A DNA stretch of 24,007 nt from an uncultured Bacteroidota bacterium (GCA_937952445.1 CALGAA010000105.1:1-24007), one strand, 5' to 3'. Positions 1-8,460 are shown, numbered from the stretch's first letter. Made by a program: numbers and translations. Notes: generated by a model not told the origin, from the letters alone.

Positions 1-1312
1 CCGAATTGGAACGATTGGCCACCGAAGCTTCACTGAGCGGCGAAATCGCACTCCACAATGCTCCATCGTATACATCATTGTCCATGGGTAAACCATTGCG
101 CAGACAATCGATCATGCGCCAGTCCATAATAAAGTCCATGCCTCCGTGACCACCGATTTGCCGGGCCATATCCCCTACTTTTTGAACGATTTCAGGTGTA
201 TATTTTTCCTCGAGTTCTTTAAATTCCTCCTGGGATACCCAGTCGTGGCCCTGTGCGATTTTTCCCGGCAATGGCCACTTGCGGGCTACGCCTTTGGTTC
301 CAGAGATCAGGTGGATCCGGGAATATGGCCGGGGGGAGGTGACGTCGTGCTGGAGCATAATGGTTCGTCCCTTATGCGTGCGGATGCAGGTGGTATTCAT
401 GTTGCCCCGGTAGGTTTTGCTCGCCCATCGGTTGTAGAAAGGATCTTCTTCTGCCAGGTCCATCGCATGGTCCCGCATCATAAAATCCGCGCTGGACATG
501 GAGTTGAGGTATTCCATTTTGTCTCCCCGATTGATGTCCATCGCCCAGCAAATCGGCCCCAATCCGTGGGTCGTATATAAATTCCCGTTGCGCGATGCAT
601 TTTCTTCCAACCGCCACATATCCGCATATCCGTTTTTTCGAAAATTGAGGTCGAGGAGGTCGTGGATATAAGCCCCTTCGCAGTGAACGATTTCGCCAAA
701 ATACCCTTGCCGCACCATGTTGAGGGTCAAAAGTTCAAAAAAGTCATAACAGCAATTTTCCATCATGACGCAGTGCTTTTTGGTCCGCTCAGAGGTTTCG
801 ACGAGCTGCCAACATTCTTCCAGTGTCGTGGCAATAGGAACTTCACACGCTGCGTGTTTATCATTTTCCATGGCATACAGACACATAGGGGTATGCCAAT
901 CCCAGGGCGTCACCACATAGATCAAATCGAGGTCATCGCGCTCGCACACTTTTTTCCAGATCATGGCTGAACCCGAATAAAGATCAGGATTGTGGGCTGT
1001 GCCTTCGAGGCTTGCTTTGACTTTTTCCACTCTTTCCGGCAGGATATCGCAAAGGGCTTTGATTTCTACCCCTTCGATTTTGCTCAACCGGTTAACAGCT
1101 CCGGGTCCCCGGCTTCCCAGACCGATCACACCCACCCGTACCGTGTTTATTTTCGGCGCCGCATAGCCGGACATGTTAAAATGTTGCTTCTGACTTTTGG
1201 GTTGATATGTTTGAATTTCCGAGGTTTCCTTAGCTTGAATGAGGCTGGTGCCGGCGAGGCCCAGGCCCGCCATACTGGTTTTGCGGATAAAATCCCTGCG
1301 ATTGTTTTTCAT
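1..1312 (-). CDS. GH109-type Gfo/Idh/MocA protein (alpha-N-acetylgalactosaminidase-like), Tat-exported, 3' end cut by window
   Basis: About 437 codons are visible from the ATG at 1312; the C-terminus lies beyond base 1. The N-terminus carries a twin-arginine signal (NRRDFIRK, residues 4-11, then a Gly/Ala/Leu stretch), so a folded, cofactor-loaded protein is probably exported. A Rossmann NAD(P) motif GVIGLGSRGPGAV lies at 61-73, TPWDWH at 135-140, CEVPIATT at 156-163 where many relatives have EKP, ENCCYD at 185-190, and TTHGLGPICW at 247-256. These match family GH109 glycosidases, which keep a bound NAD and cleave alpha-N-acetylgalactosaminides by transient oxidation at C3. Tyr189 and His249 are the likely equivalents of the conserved catalytic Tyr/His. 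Family members are around 440-460 residues, so only a short tail should be missing. The gene follows bamA on the same strand after 151 bp and has its own promoter-like box. The fold is certain; the exact substrate is inferred. Confidence 0.88.
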   Translation of the reverse strand, partial: MKNNRRDFIRKTSMAGLGLAGTSLIQAKETSEIQTYQPKSQKQHFNMSGYAAPKINTVRVGVIGLGSRGPGAVNRLSKIEGVEIKALCDILPERVEKVKASLEGTAHNPDLYSGSAMIWKKVCERDDLDLIYVVTPWDWHTPMCLYAMENDKHAACEVPIATTLEECWQLVETSERTKKHCVMMENCCYDFFELLTLNMVRQGYFGEIVHCEGAYIHDLLDLNFRKNGYADMWRLEENASRNGNLYTTHGLGPICWAMDINRGDKMEYLNSMSSADFMMRDHAMDLAEEDPFYNRWASKTYRGNMNTTCIRTHKGRTIMLQHDVTSPRPYSRIHLISGTKGVARKWPLPGKIAQGHDWVSQEEFKELEEKYTPEIVQKVGDMARQIGGHGGMDFIMDWRMIDCLRNGLPMDNDVYDGALWSAISPLSEASVANRSNS

Positions 1313-1353
1313 ATTATTCCTGGTTGAATATTTTCAAATAAAAGGGTAACGTA

Positions 1354-1361
1354 CAAATATA
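1354..1361 (-). promoter_or_regulatory. Bacteroidota-type -7 box for the GH109-type gene
   Basis: The minus strand reads TATATTTG, an exact match to the Bacteroidota -7 consensus TAnnTTTG, 41 bases before the ATG at 1312. No convincing TTTG -33 element is visible at the usual distance. Confidence 0.4.
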
Positions 1362-1404
1362 AACAAGAAAAGGAAAGTGGCCAATAAACCGACCAGATTC
1401 TTCC

Positions 1405-1421
1405 CGAAACAATTTGTTTCG
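1405..1421 (-). terminator. Hairpin downstream of bamA
   Basis: CGAAACAA and TTGTTTCG form a perfect inverted repeat around one base (in practice about a 6-bp stem with a 5-base loop), about 45 bases past the bamA stop codon. No T-run follows, so termination is only a possibility. Confidence 0.25.
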
Positions 1422-1463
1422 TCGAACAGTGAGAAGGCCATCAAGTGACTTTATATTCCCAAA

Positions 1464-4013
1464 TTATTCCGGCTCAAAGCCCAGCAGTACCTGGAATTTT
1501 CCAAATTCAGTGAGCTTGGCTCCGCTGGCCTGGAGGGCAGGTTTGTCCCAGCCGATTCCATAATCAAAACCGATCAGACCAAACATGGGAAGAAATACCC
1601 GCAGTCCCAGACCGGTCGATCTTTTGATGTTGAACGGGTTGTATTCTTCAAAGCTGTTAAACGCATTTCCTCCATCGAGGAAGCCCAATACGTAAATCGT
1701 TGAGCTTGGATTAAGAGAGAATGGATAGCGGAGTTCCAGGGAAAATTTATTGTAAATGCTGGATCCACCTGTGCCCACAGCCGGGAAGTTTTGTGTTTCG
1801 TAACCACGCATATTGATCTGCTCCTGCCCGGTAATCTGAAATTGATTGGACAGAGGCTCTGCTCCGAACAGGAATCGTTCGAACGGCGAATCACCGATGG
1901 CTTCGTTGTAATACCCCAGGAATCCGAATTTAGCACTGGCTTTCAGGACAAACTTTCCAAATAATTGCTTGTACCATTCGGCTTTCACCTTCCATTTGTG
2001 GTACTCCACCCACTTGTATTTTTCCTGGACCGAAACGCCGTCGTAGGATTTGTCATTGATCAGACTGTACGGCGGTGTCAATTGCAGCGCGATGCTAAAC
2101 GACGAGCCTTCTGTAGGGAAAATCGGTTCGTAAATCGTACTCCGGGCAAAGGTGGATTGGAGGTAGATGTTGTTGTAAAGTCCGTTTGTTACAGCTTGTC
2201 CGGTGGGTAGTGTAAACAATCCGCCATATCCGTAGTCGTTTAAGGATATCCTTTGATAGTTTAGGGTATTGTTTATTACAAAATTATTATCTGGCCATTG
2301 TAATGGCGATCCCAGTCCGAGAGTTATTTGACTCATGCGAACGAAATTGGAAATATTTCGAACATCGGTAAATTTATTGGTATAGGCTGCCAGGGTAAAC
2401 GCATTGGGCTTTTTACCGCCCAACCAGGGTTCGGTGAACGAAAAATTGAACGACTGGTAAAAGTTACCATTGGATTGTGCACGGACGCTCAGTTTTTGTC
2501 CATCACCGGTAGGCAACGGATGCCAGGCTTCCCGGTTGAAGATGTTCCGCAATGAGAAATTGTTAAAGGTAACCCCCAGCGTACCGATCAATCCCCCGCT
2601 ACTGTAGAAACTTTCGGGCTGATAACCCGCCGACAATTCCAATTGGTCAGAGGATTGTTCCTCCACCTCGTATTCGATATCCACGGTGCCCCGTTGCTCG
2701 TTGACCGGGGTATTGATGTTGAATTTTTCCTGATTAAAATAACCCAGGGCCAGGACTTTTCGCTGGGACCGAATAATATCGGATCGGCTGAATTTCTGAC
2801 CAGGTCGGGTAGCGAGTTCCCGACGGATCACGTTTTCATGCGTACGGTCATTGCCCGCGATGGTCACCCGGTCGATGGTCGCCTGGGGTCCCTCGTAAAT
2901 CCGGATTTCGATATCCACAGAGTCCTGTACCACAGCCACTTCGATGGGCTGAGCGTTGAAAAATAAGTATCCATCGTCCATGTACAAAGCGGAGACGTCA
3001 TTTCCATCGAGGGAAAAGCTCAGCCTTTTTTCCAACTCATCGAGGTTGTACACGTCGCCTTTTTTCATCCCCAGTACTCGCTTGAGTTGATCTTCGGTAT
3101 ACAGGGTATTCCCTTTCCAGGCGATGTTGCGGATGTAGTATTGATTGCCCTCCTCCAGATCGATTTTGATCATGATCCGGCCATCCTCATTCCTCCAGAT
3201 GGAATCTCCTATGATCTGAGCATCCCGGAATCCCAGGGTTTGGTAATAATCTATAATCTTATCTTTATCGTCCTCGTATAGGTTTTCGATGAATTTGGAG
3301 GAGGCGAACAGCTTTCTTTTGCGATTGGTATCATCCATTTGCTTACGCAGCTTTCGATCATTCACTTCTTCATTTCCCTCAAAAATAATGTCGTGGATTT
3401 TGACCTTATCTTTACGGTCGATCTGGATTCGCACCTGCACACCATTGGCTAATTGTTCTTCTGGTACCTCTTCGATGTTGACCTCAGCGTCTAAAAATCC
3501 TTTGCTGCTATAGTATTTTTTGATGGCGGTTTCCGCGTTGCTCAGGTTGCTTTCAGTCACAATAGAGCCTTTCACCAGGTACGGTTCCACAGCTTCGGTC
3601 AGGTCTTTCTCCCGGGAATTTTTGTGCCCTTCAAAATAAAATCGGGTCAGTCTCGGCCGTTCTTCGATGTAGATATCAATGAAAACGATGTTGTCGATCC
3701 GGTTGCGTTCAACGATCCGGATATCGGAAAAGAGATTGAGATCCCACAAACTGTGGAAAGCTTCCTGGATATCATCGGGGATGTTCAGCCGGGCTCCGGT
3801 CTTGAGTCCGGAAACGACTTTAAGTGCATTGGGGTCGGTATGGGTGGCTCCGATGATGTTCACTTCTCCCACTTCCAAAACCTCCTGATCCTCAGGTCCG
3901 ATTTGTCCAAAAGCCACATTATAATGTCCAAAAACGCAAAGCAAGACCACTACTGTGTATCGCAGGATGGTGTTGTACCAACGTTTTTCTGGCGCCCATT
4001 TAATTATGATCAT
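1464..4013 (-). CDS. bamA: Outer membrane protein assembly factor BamA (Omp85)
   Basis: 849 residues. A hydrophobic signal peptide (about 1-37, ending AFGQ) leads to five POTRA repeats (roughly 45-455) and a C-terminal 16-strand barrel (about 460-849). The Omp85 loop-6 signature MRGYETQNF is at 735-743 (RGY 736-738), and the final strand is FGKFQVLLGFEPE. BamA is the essential outer-membrane core of the BAM machine: it receives periplasmic outer-membrane proteins through the POTRA domains and inserts them. Length and architecture are normal, and the ATG at 4013 places the signal peptide at the very N-terminus. It lies 78 bp downstream of uppS on the same strand, an envelope-biogenesis linkage common in Bacteroidota; the skp/ompH genes that often follow are absent and a GH109-type gene is found instead. 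Confidence 0.96.
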   Translation of the reverse strand: MIIIKWAPEKRWYNTILRYTVVVLLCVFGHYNVAFGQIGPEDQEVLEVGEVNIIGATHTDPNALKVVSGLKTGARLNIPDDIQEAFHSLWDLNLFSDIRIVERNRIDNIVFIDIYIEERPRLTRFYFEGHKNSREKDLTEAVEPYLVKGSIVTESNLSNAETAIKKYYSSKGFLDAEVNIEEVPEEQLANGVQVRIQIDRKDKVKIHDIIFEGNEEVNDRKLRKQMDDTNRKRKLFASSKFIENLYEDDKDKIIDYYQTLGFRDAQIIGDSIWRNEDGRIMIKIDLEEGNQYYIRNIAWKGNTLYTEDQLKRVLGMKKGDVYNLDELEKRLSFSLDGNDVSALYMDDGYLFFNAQPIEVAVVQDSVDIEIRIYEGPQATIDRVTIAGNDRTHENVIRRELATRPGQKFSRSDIIRSQRKVLALGYFNQEKFNINTPVNEQRGTVDIEYEVEEQSSDQLELSAGYQPESFYSSGGLIGTLGVTFNNFSLRNIFNREAWHPLPTGDGQKLSVRAQSNGNFYQSFNFSFTEPWLGGKKPNAFTLAAYTNKFTDVRNISNFVRMSQITLGLGSPLQWPDNNFVINNTLNYQRISLNDYGYGGLFTLPTGQAVTNGLYNNIYLQSTFARSTIYEPIFPTEGSSFSIALQLTPPYSLINDKSYDGVSVQEKYKWVEYHKWKVKAEWYKQLFGKFVLKASAKFGFLGYYNEAIGDSPFERFLFGAEPLSNQFQITGQEQINMRGYETQNFPAVGTGGSSIYNKFSLELRYPFSLNPSSTIYVLGFLDGGNAFNSFEEYNPFNIKRSTGLGLRVFLPMFGLIGFDYGIGWDKPALQASGAKLTEFGKFQVLLGFEPE

Positions 4014-4091
4014 AAACTGTTCGATCTTTTCAATTGGAAAAACGAGTTACTTCCGTTGCAATGACCAAATGGGAACGATATTAACAATTTA

Positions 4092-4841
4092 TTAAAGCAA
4101 TTGATCACTTGTTTTTCCAAATCTTCGTTCTCTGTTTTGAAACTCCTGGATGGCCTGAAAGAAATCCTCCTTCTTAAACTCCGGCCACATTTTGTTGCAA
4201 AAGTAAAACTCTGTATACGCGCTTTGCCAAAGTAGGAAATTACTCAATCTTTTTTCTCCGCTTGTTCTGATTAAAAACTCCGGATCCGGCATAAAATGAG
4301 TCGCAAGGTAATCAGAAATCATGGATTCGGAGATATCTGTTGGCTTAATTTTATTGAGCCGTACGAGCTCGGAAATAGTGCGCACACATTCGGTGATTTC
4401 CCAACGGCTGCTGTAATTCAATGCCAGAACCAAATCCATTCGTTTGTTGTCCTTGGTTTTGTCTATACCTTCGAGCAGAGCTTCGTAGGTTTTTGGGGGG
4501 AGTTTTTGCAATTCACCAATCGCACGGAGCCGGATGTCATTATTGTTGAGCGTATTCATTTCCCGGTGGATGGTCTCGACAAGCAACCCCATAAGGGCGG
4601 AAACTTCCCGTGGGGGGCGTGACCAATTTTCGGTTGAAAACGCATACAAGGTCAGGTACTTTATACCGATTTCGGCGGCTGCTTCTGAAACTTCCCGCAC
4701 CGCCTGTACCCCGTTTTTATGGCCAAAAACCCGTGGCCGACCGTGTTTTCGTGCCCAGCGGCCGTTGCCATCCATGATGATTGCCACGTGCGTAGGCAAT
4801 TTTCCGAGTTTTAGATCATTTATATAGTTTGTTTCTTCCAT
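4092..4841 (-). CDS. uppS: Isoprenyl transferase (undecaprenyl diphosphate synthase family)
   Basis: 249 residues from the ATG at 4841. The frame stays open to 4994, but the upstream part is not family-like, while MEETNYINDLKLGKLPTHVA leads directly into the conserved core. Cis-prenyltransferase motifs are intact: MDGNGRWA at 23-30 with catalytic Asp24, FSTENWSR at 68-75, NYSSRWE at 142-148 (NYGGR in many phyla) and IRTSGEKRLSNFLLWQ at 191-206. The enzyme adds cis-isoprene units to farnesyl diphosphate, giving the C55 lipid carrier for peptidoglycan and surface glycans. It is the first gene of a probable uppS-bamA operon. A WecA-like transferase that would use its product lies nearby at 5731-6795 on the other strand. 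Confidence 0.96.
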   Translation of the reverse strand: MEETNYINDLKLGKLPTHVAIIMDGNGRWARKHGRPRVFGHKNGVQAVREVSEAAAEIGIKYLTLYAFSTENWSRPPREVSALMGLLVETIHREMNTLNNNDIRLRAIGELQKLPPKTYEALLEGIDKTKDNKRMDLVLALNYSSRWEITECVRTISELVRLNKIKPTDISESMISDYLATHFMPDPEFLIRTSGEKRLSNFLLWQSAYTEFYFCNKMWPEFKKEDFFQAIQEFQNRERRFGKTSDQLL

Positions 4842-4859
4842 CACAGGATACAATGGTTG

Positions 4860-4867
4860 CAAAATTA
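4860..4867 (-). promoter_or_regulatory. -7 box for uppS-bamA
   Basis: The minus strand reads TAATTTTG, an exact TAnnTTTG match 18 bases before the uppS ATG at 4841. It supports that start, because a transcript beginning here could not encode the longer frame. Confidence 0.4.
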
Positions 4868-5022
4868 ACAAAGAAATCTGATACGAAAATTTACGAGTGA
4901 CTTTATATTCTAAAATCCCGGATAAAAGAGTGGAAGTGGATGCTGGCAAAGGAATTCCCGGCGAACATTTTTTTAACTCCGGGATGCGGTACAAACGAAA
5001 TACGGTTTTGAATAATTAGACC

Positions 5023-5030
5023 TACTTTTG
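5023..5030 (+). promoter_or_regulatory. -7 box for the small lipoprotein gene
   Basis: TACTTTTG matches TAnnTTTG exactly and ends 16 bases before the ATG at 5047. It faces away from the uppS box, giving a divergent promoter pair in the 205-bp gap. A TTTG lies at 5007-5010, too close to be a regular -33 element. Confidence 0.4.
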
Positions 5031-5046
5031 TTAAAATGTTTGCGAT

Positions 5047-5520
5047 ATGATCTGGCATCGATATTGTGTGTTTATTTTCATCGCCGCGATGATGGTTCTG
5101 GGAGGGTGTCAAATGGACCCCTGTGGGAGTTCTCCGGCGGAATTGGTTGAGAACATGGAAGATTTGGTGGAGAAGGTCCGGAAAGTGGATTATGACCCTA
5201 AGTCCGATCAGTGGGAATCGCTCGACGATCGCTTTCGGAAATATTACGAGGATTGTTATGATGTCTGGAGACCGGAAATGACCATTGCACAAAAAGGAGC
5301 ATTTACCGGATTGGTCACGCAGTATGTGACGCTTCGATTTGGGCGATCTTTTTTCCAGTCGATATTTAAAGGTAAAAAGTCGGATTCCAAAAGCGAACAA
5401 GAATTTTTTGAAAGTCTGGGCAAAGACCTGGATCAGTTTATGGAGGAAAATAAGGAGTGGGGTCAGGAATTTTTAGACGATTTAATGAATCAATTTAAAG
5501 AGGGGGGCTCGGTGGATTAG
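5047..5520 (+). CDS. Small predicted lipoprotein of unknown function
   Basis: 157 residues. The N-terminus is a type II signal peptide with lipobox LGGC at 18-21, so the mature protein should be anchored in a membrane through Cys21. The mature part is short, helical and strongly charged. It has alternating Glu/Lys-rich segments (for example SPAELVENMEDLVEKVRK near the start and EFFESLGKDLDQFMEENKE near the end) with a hydrophobic stretch FTGLVTQYVTLRFGRSFF in the middle. Two Cys (one just after the lipobox, one near residue 73) could pair. I do not recognise a named family with certainty. An exact -7 box just upstream and good codon character support a real gene. The wecA-like gene starts about 210 bp downstream on the same strand. 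Confidence 0.75.
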   Translation: MIWHRYCVFIFIAAMMVLGGCQMDPCGSSPAELVENMEDLVEKVRKVDYDPKSDQWESLDDRFRKYYEDCYDVWRPEMTIAQKGAFTGLVTQYVTLRFGRSFFQSIFKGKKSDSKSEQEFFESLGKDLDQFMEENKEWGQEFLDDLMNQFKEGGSVD

Positions 5521-5730
5521 AATGAGAAAACGGTAATTGCCTGAGGTATTTCAAACGAGCCGGGGCATTGCAGGCCAATTGATCATCGAACAGGAAGGGT
5601 CGGATTCAGAGCAAGAGACTAAGAAAAGAACATTGAAATACAAAATACCGGAAAAGAAGAAAATTCACCATATGCATTTATCGATTCGTGCTGTCAGGAG
5701 TTGGTCCCCTTTAACATTAACAGGAGTACA

Positions 5731-6795
5731 GTGTACGATATCATACTCAGCTTTATAACTGCCTTATTGGTAACATTTTATGCTATACCTTCGATAATCA
5801 AGGTAGCCAGGGTCAAGCATTTGATGGACGAACCGGGGGAACGAAGTAGTCATGAACGGATTACGCCCTCCCTGGGTGGGATAGCCATATTTGCCGGGGT
5901 GATGATTTCGATCGTTCTGTGGACCCCTTTTAATTTATTTGGAAATCTGCAGTATATCCTTGCTGCATTTACCATCATATTTTTGATCGGGGCCAAAGAC
6001 GATATCCTGCCGATGAGTCCCAGCCGGAAGTTCGCCGGCGAGTTTGTAGCCGCTTTGATATTGGTGACACAATCCGATATCCGGATCACTAATTTTCAGG
6101 GGATGTTTGGAATATATGACATACCTTACTGGGTGAGTATCGCGGTGACGTTGTTGACGATTCTGTTGATTATCAATGCGTTTAACCTGATCGATGGAAT
6201 CAATGGGTTGACAGCCTCTTTGACGGCCCTGATAACGGTTTTCTTTACGGCGTGGTTTTTTCTCGTAGATGAATTGGCGCTATCCTTGATTTCATTCAGC
6301 ACTACAGGGGCGTGTATTGGCTTCCTGTATTACAATATTACGCCGGCCAAAATATTTATGGGGGATACGGGTTCGTTGTTTTTTGGTCTGATCTGTTCGG
6401 TGCTGGCTATCCAATTCGTCGAGCTCAATCTTGTGCTGGCGGGGGAATCCAAATACGCCGTTTCAGCTGCACCGATCGTGGCAATGTGTATACTGGCTTT
6501 ACCGGTTCTCGATACCGTACGTGTATTTGCCGGGCGAATCCTTCGGGGTCGGTCTCCATTTGCTGCCGAACGCAACCATATCCATCATCTGACGATCGAT
6601 TCGGGATTGTCCCATATGGAAGCGACTGTGATTCTGGTTCTGTTCAATGCGTTGTTGATTTACCTGGTGCTTGAATTTCAGCACATGGATGTCAATATGC
6701 TATTGGTGGGGCTCGTCGTGATCTATTTGGTGTACATCGAAGCGTTTACCCGAATCTCGCGTCGTAGAATGCGAATAGCAGAGTCGAATCACTGA
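5731..6795 (+). CDS. MraY/WecA-family polyprenyl-phosphate sugar-1-phosphate transferase
   Basis: 354 residues from GTG at 5731, preceded by AGGAG at 5722-5726 with a short spacer; a TTG at 5701 would add ten residues. It is a polytopic membrane enzyme of the PNPT family with about ten or eleven hydrophobic helices. Numbering from 5731: DEPGERSSHERITPSLGG at 33-50, GAKDDILP with its Asp pair at 87-94, NAFNLIDGINGL at 149-160, KIFMGDTGS at 207-215 and the HIHH cluster near 283-286. These motifs bind Mg2+ and UDP-sugar, and the His cluster is typical of WecA rather than MraY. The expected reaction transfers GlcNAc-1-P or a related sugar phosphate to undecaprenyl phosphate, starting a surface polysaccharide. 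No other glycan genes are adjacent. The exact sugar donor is unknown. Confidence 0.9.
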   Translation: MYDIILSFITALLVTFYAIPSIIKVARVKHLMDEPGERSSHERITPSLGGIAIFAGVMISIVLWTPFNLFGNLQYILAAFTIIFLIGAKDDILPMSPSRKFAGEFVAALILVTQSDIRITNFQGMFGIYDIPYWVSIAVTLLTILLIINAFNLIDGINGLTASLTALITVFFTAWFFLVDELALSLISFSTTGACIGFLYYNITPAKIFMGDTGSLFFGLICSVLAIQFVELNLVLAGESKYAVSAAPIVAMCILALPVLDTVRVFAGRILRGRSPFAAERNHIHHLTIDSGLSHMEATVILVLFNALLIYLVLEFQHMDVNMLLVGLVVIYLVYIEAFTRISRRRMRIAESNH

Positions 6796-6800
6796 TGACT

Positions 6801-6872
6801 GATCACGGATTACGCTGATTACACGGAAAACCAATCACGGATCATGGATCACGGATTACGCTGATTACACGG
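6801..6872. repeat. Interspersed direct repeat with CACGGATTACGC core
   Basis: A 26-base unit occurs at 6801-6826 and 6847-6872 without mismatch; its core is CACGGATTACGCTGATTAC. Between them (6833-6854) are further partial copies of the ATCACGGAT start. The element begins just after the stop codon of the transferase gene. Similar CACGGATTACGC strings are scattered in many environmental bacterial genomes, so this is probably a short dispersed repeat rather than a gene-specific site. Confidence 0.7.
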
Positions 6873-6902
6873 GTGGTAATTCTAAAATCGTAACTCTCCA
6901 TT

Positions 6903-7232
6903 TCAAGGCGCACTGAGCAATTCAGTCTTTAGTAAGAATAGTATAATAAGTGCCAGGTCACCGAAGATGAGAGATGCCCAGATTCTCACGCTGCCTTTCC
7001 AGGTACCTTTTGATGCAAAGTACAACTTGAGAATATATATTTTTACCAGTAGGTTCACAAAAGCTAAGATCCCTGGTATCAAATTCCATAGTCCCCAATC
7101 GGTGAAGTATATATTGGTAATGCCGAAGACGACAATCAGAACGAGCGTGAACGCCTCCGAATTCCATAGAATAATGGGGTATTGCTTCTGGTCAGGCAAA
7201 AGGCTGTTTTGTTTTGATCTTAAGGAAATCAC
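6903..7232 (-). CDS. Small three-helix membrane protein, unknown function
   Basis: 109 residues from GTG at 7232. Three hydrophobic segments are visible at about 28-43, 48-69 and 84-101, with basic residues between them (KLYFASKGTWKGSVR). The GTG overlaps the TGA of the upstream frame (GTGA; stop at 7229-7231), which suggests translational coupling and a two-gene unit. The patch is AT-rich compared with neighbouring genes. I cannot name a family. A small membrane protein coupled to a lipoprotein or secreted peptide could be an immunity or accessory protein; that is inference only. Confidence 0.6.
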   Translation of the reverse strand: MISLRSKQNSLLPDQKQYPIILWNSEAFTLVLIVVFGITNIYFTDWGLWNLIPGILAFVNLLVKIYILKLYFASKGTWKGSVRIWASLIFGDLALIILFLLKTELLSAP

Positions 7233-7880
7233 TCGCTCATGCAGTTATAGAAACTATGAACCGCCAATGCAACTCCAACCCATCCTAGATATCTTTTACC
7301 CACTTCTTTTAAAATCTTTATAGCAGATTGTGAGGCTGCAGCTGCATCCAGGGTGCCTATGTTCAAAATGGTTTTAACTGATTCGTATCCTGTTGCTACT
7401 CCCAAACAATGAATAAACTTGTCAGGTGGAGGTGCAAATAAAATCGGAGGAGAATTTGATTATAAAGTATTGTTTATATCCAAATTTCCTGAACTAGGTT
7501 GAGTATTTGCATAAAAGTCTGGAGCCATAATTCTATCATTTACTGCTTGATACCAAATTGCTAACATTGCGTACTGATCGTCCATAAAATAAGTAATTGC
7601 TGATTGATCTTGTGGAGATAAAGAATTCCAATCAGCTGGCAAAATTAATGATTTAATCCATACATGTAGAAATTCTCCCAATTCAGTTTCATATGAATAA
7701 AAATCTGCGATATCATTAGTAGACGATGGCAGGTTCAATCCATTAATTTGACCTTCATCAAAAGATGATTCTTTGATTTCAGTTGGATACTCATCAAAGA
7801 AATTAGAATTTTTTTCGCATGACGAAAGGAAAATTAAACCACATAAGAGTAAGATATGATTTACAATGATTAGAATTCAT
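7229..7880 (-). pseudogene. Broken lipoprotein gene with hydrophobic Gly/Ala C-terminus
   Basis: One minus-strand frame runs from 7876 to the stop at 7229-7231 and is interrupted only by a TAA at 7460-7462. The first part begins ILIIVNHILLLCGLIFLSSC, a type II signal peptide with lipobox LSSC (Cys codon 7817-7819). It continues through about 120 acidic/aromatic residues (DWNSLSPQDQSAITYFMDD and others). After the TAA the same frame continues SNSPPILFAPPDKF, then GTLDAAAASQSAIKILKEV and GKRYLGWVGVALAVHSFYNC, a plausible hydrophobic C-terminus. No usual start codon is in frame: the ATG at 7880 is out of phase, as if two A residues were lost from an original ATGAAAATT. TTG at 7738 would skip the signal peptide. 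I read this as a roughly 217-residue lipoprotein gene with two disabling changes; sequencing error or an unusual start is possible. The GTGA overlap with the next gene argues that the full frame was once translated. Confidence 0.55.
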
Positions 7881-8052
7881 ATTTTTCAATTTAGTTTGAA
7901 AGATACAGAAGTCGGTGAATTTAGGACACTTTATTATTTCCTGATTACAAAGAAAATTATGTGTTGAAAAGTAAAATTAACGGGAAATTAACATATGTGA
8001 GACTTCATTTCTCGCACGAATTCATTTCATACAATGGCAGGTTTTTTACCCC

Positions 8053-8460
8053 TCACGCCGGATATTCCGCAAAATTACGCGGTGTTTCCGAAAGGCGTAT
8101 ATGAATGTCGTATTGATCACCCAGGACTTTACTCAGCCTTTGGTGGATCACATAGCACAGGTTTTCAGTGGTCGGCGGCATGTGTTCAAATTCCTCGATT
8201 TCCACGTTGAGATTGCGGTGGTCGAAATAATCCTCGATGTGTTCGCGAATGATATCTTTGAGATCTTTGAGGTTGATAAGCATTCCTGTGAGCGGATCCA
8301 CTTCACCGATGACTTTCACCTCAAATTCATAATTGTGCCCGTGGAAATGCGAATTGGCACATTTTCCAAATACCTCCATGTTCTTTTCCTCACTCCAGCT
8401 GCGGACGTGCAGACGGTGTGCTGCATTGAAATGCCCCTTTCGAATAATGGCTATTCTCAT
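8053..8460 (-). CDS. queD: 6-pyruvoyl-tetrahydropterin synthase / 6-carboxytetrahydropterin synthase family
   Basis: 135 residues from ATG at 8460; the open frame extends further upstream but the family begins at MRIAIIRKGHFNAAHRL. Zinc ligands are His15 (in FNAAHRL), His40 and His42 (HFHGHNYEFEV). Catalytic residues expected for the fold are present: Cys34 in GKCANSHFHGHNY, the Asp80-His81 pair in YFDHRNLN, and Glu126 in LSETPRNF. TGMLINLKDLK (58-68) and PTTENL are also typical. QueD converts 7,8-dihydroneopterin triphosphate to 6-carboxy-tetrahydropterin for queuosine; close paralogues make 6-pyruvoyl-tetrahydropterin. No other queuosine genes are in the window, so the choice between these roles is open. 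It is divergent from holB. Confidence 0.88.
   Translation of the reverse strand: MRIAIIRKGHFNAAHRLHVRSWSEEKNMEVFGKCANSHFHGHNYEFEVKVIGEVDPLTGMLINLKDLKDIIREHIEDYFDHRNLNVEIEEFEHMPPTTENLCYVIHQRLSKVLGDQYDIHIRLSETPRNFAEYPA

Noticed and set aside
1965..4064. Several open frames antisense to bamA, up to 146 codons
   Set aside because: They are shadows of the bamA reading frame, with no family resemblance or starts.
1444..4910. 15-base direct repeat AGTGACTTTATATTC at 1444-1458 and 4896-4910, flanking uppS-bamA
   Set aside because: A single 15-base match is near what chance gives in a 24-kb AT-balanced sequence; no symmetry, target duplication or element is associated with it.
5537..5758. 73-codon frame between the lipoprotein and the wecA-like gene
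   Set aside because: It starts at TTG, has poor protein character, shows no ribosome site and overlaps the better supported transferase start.
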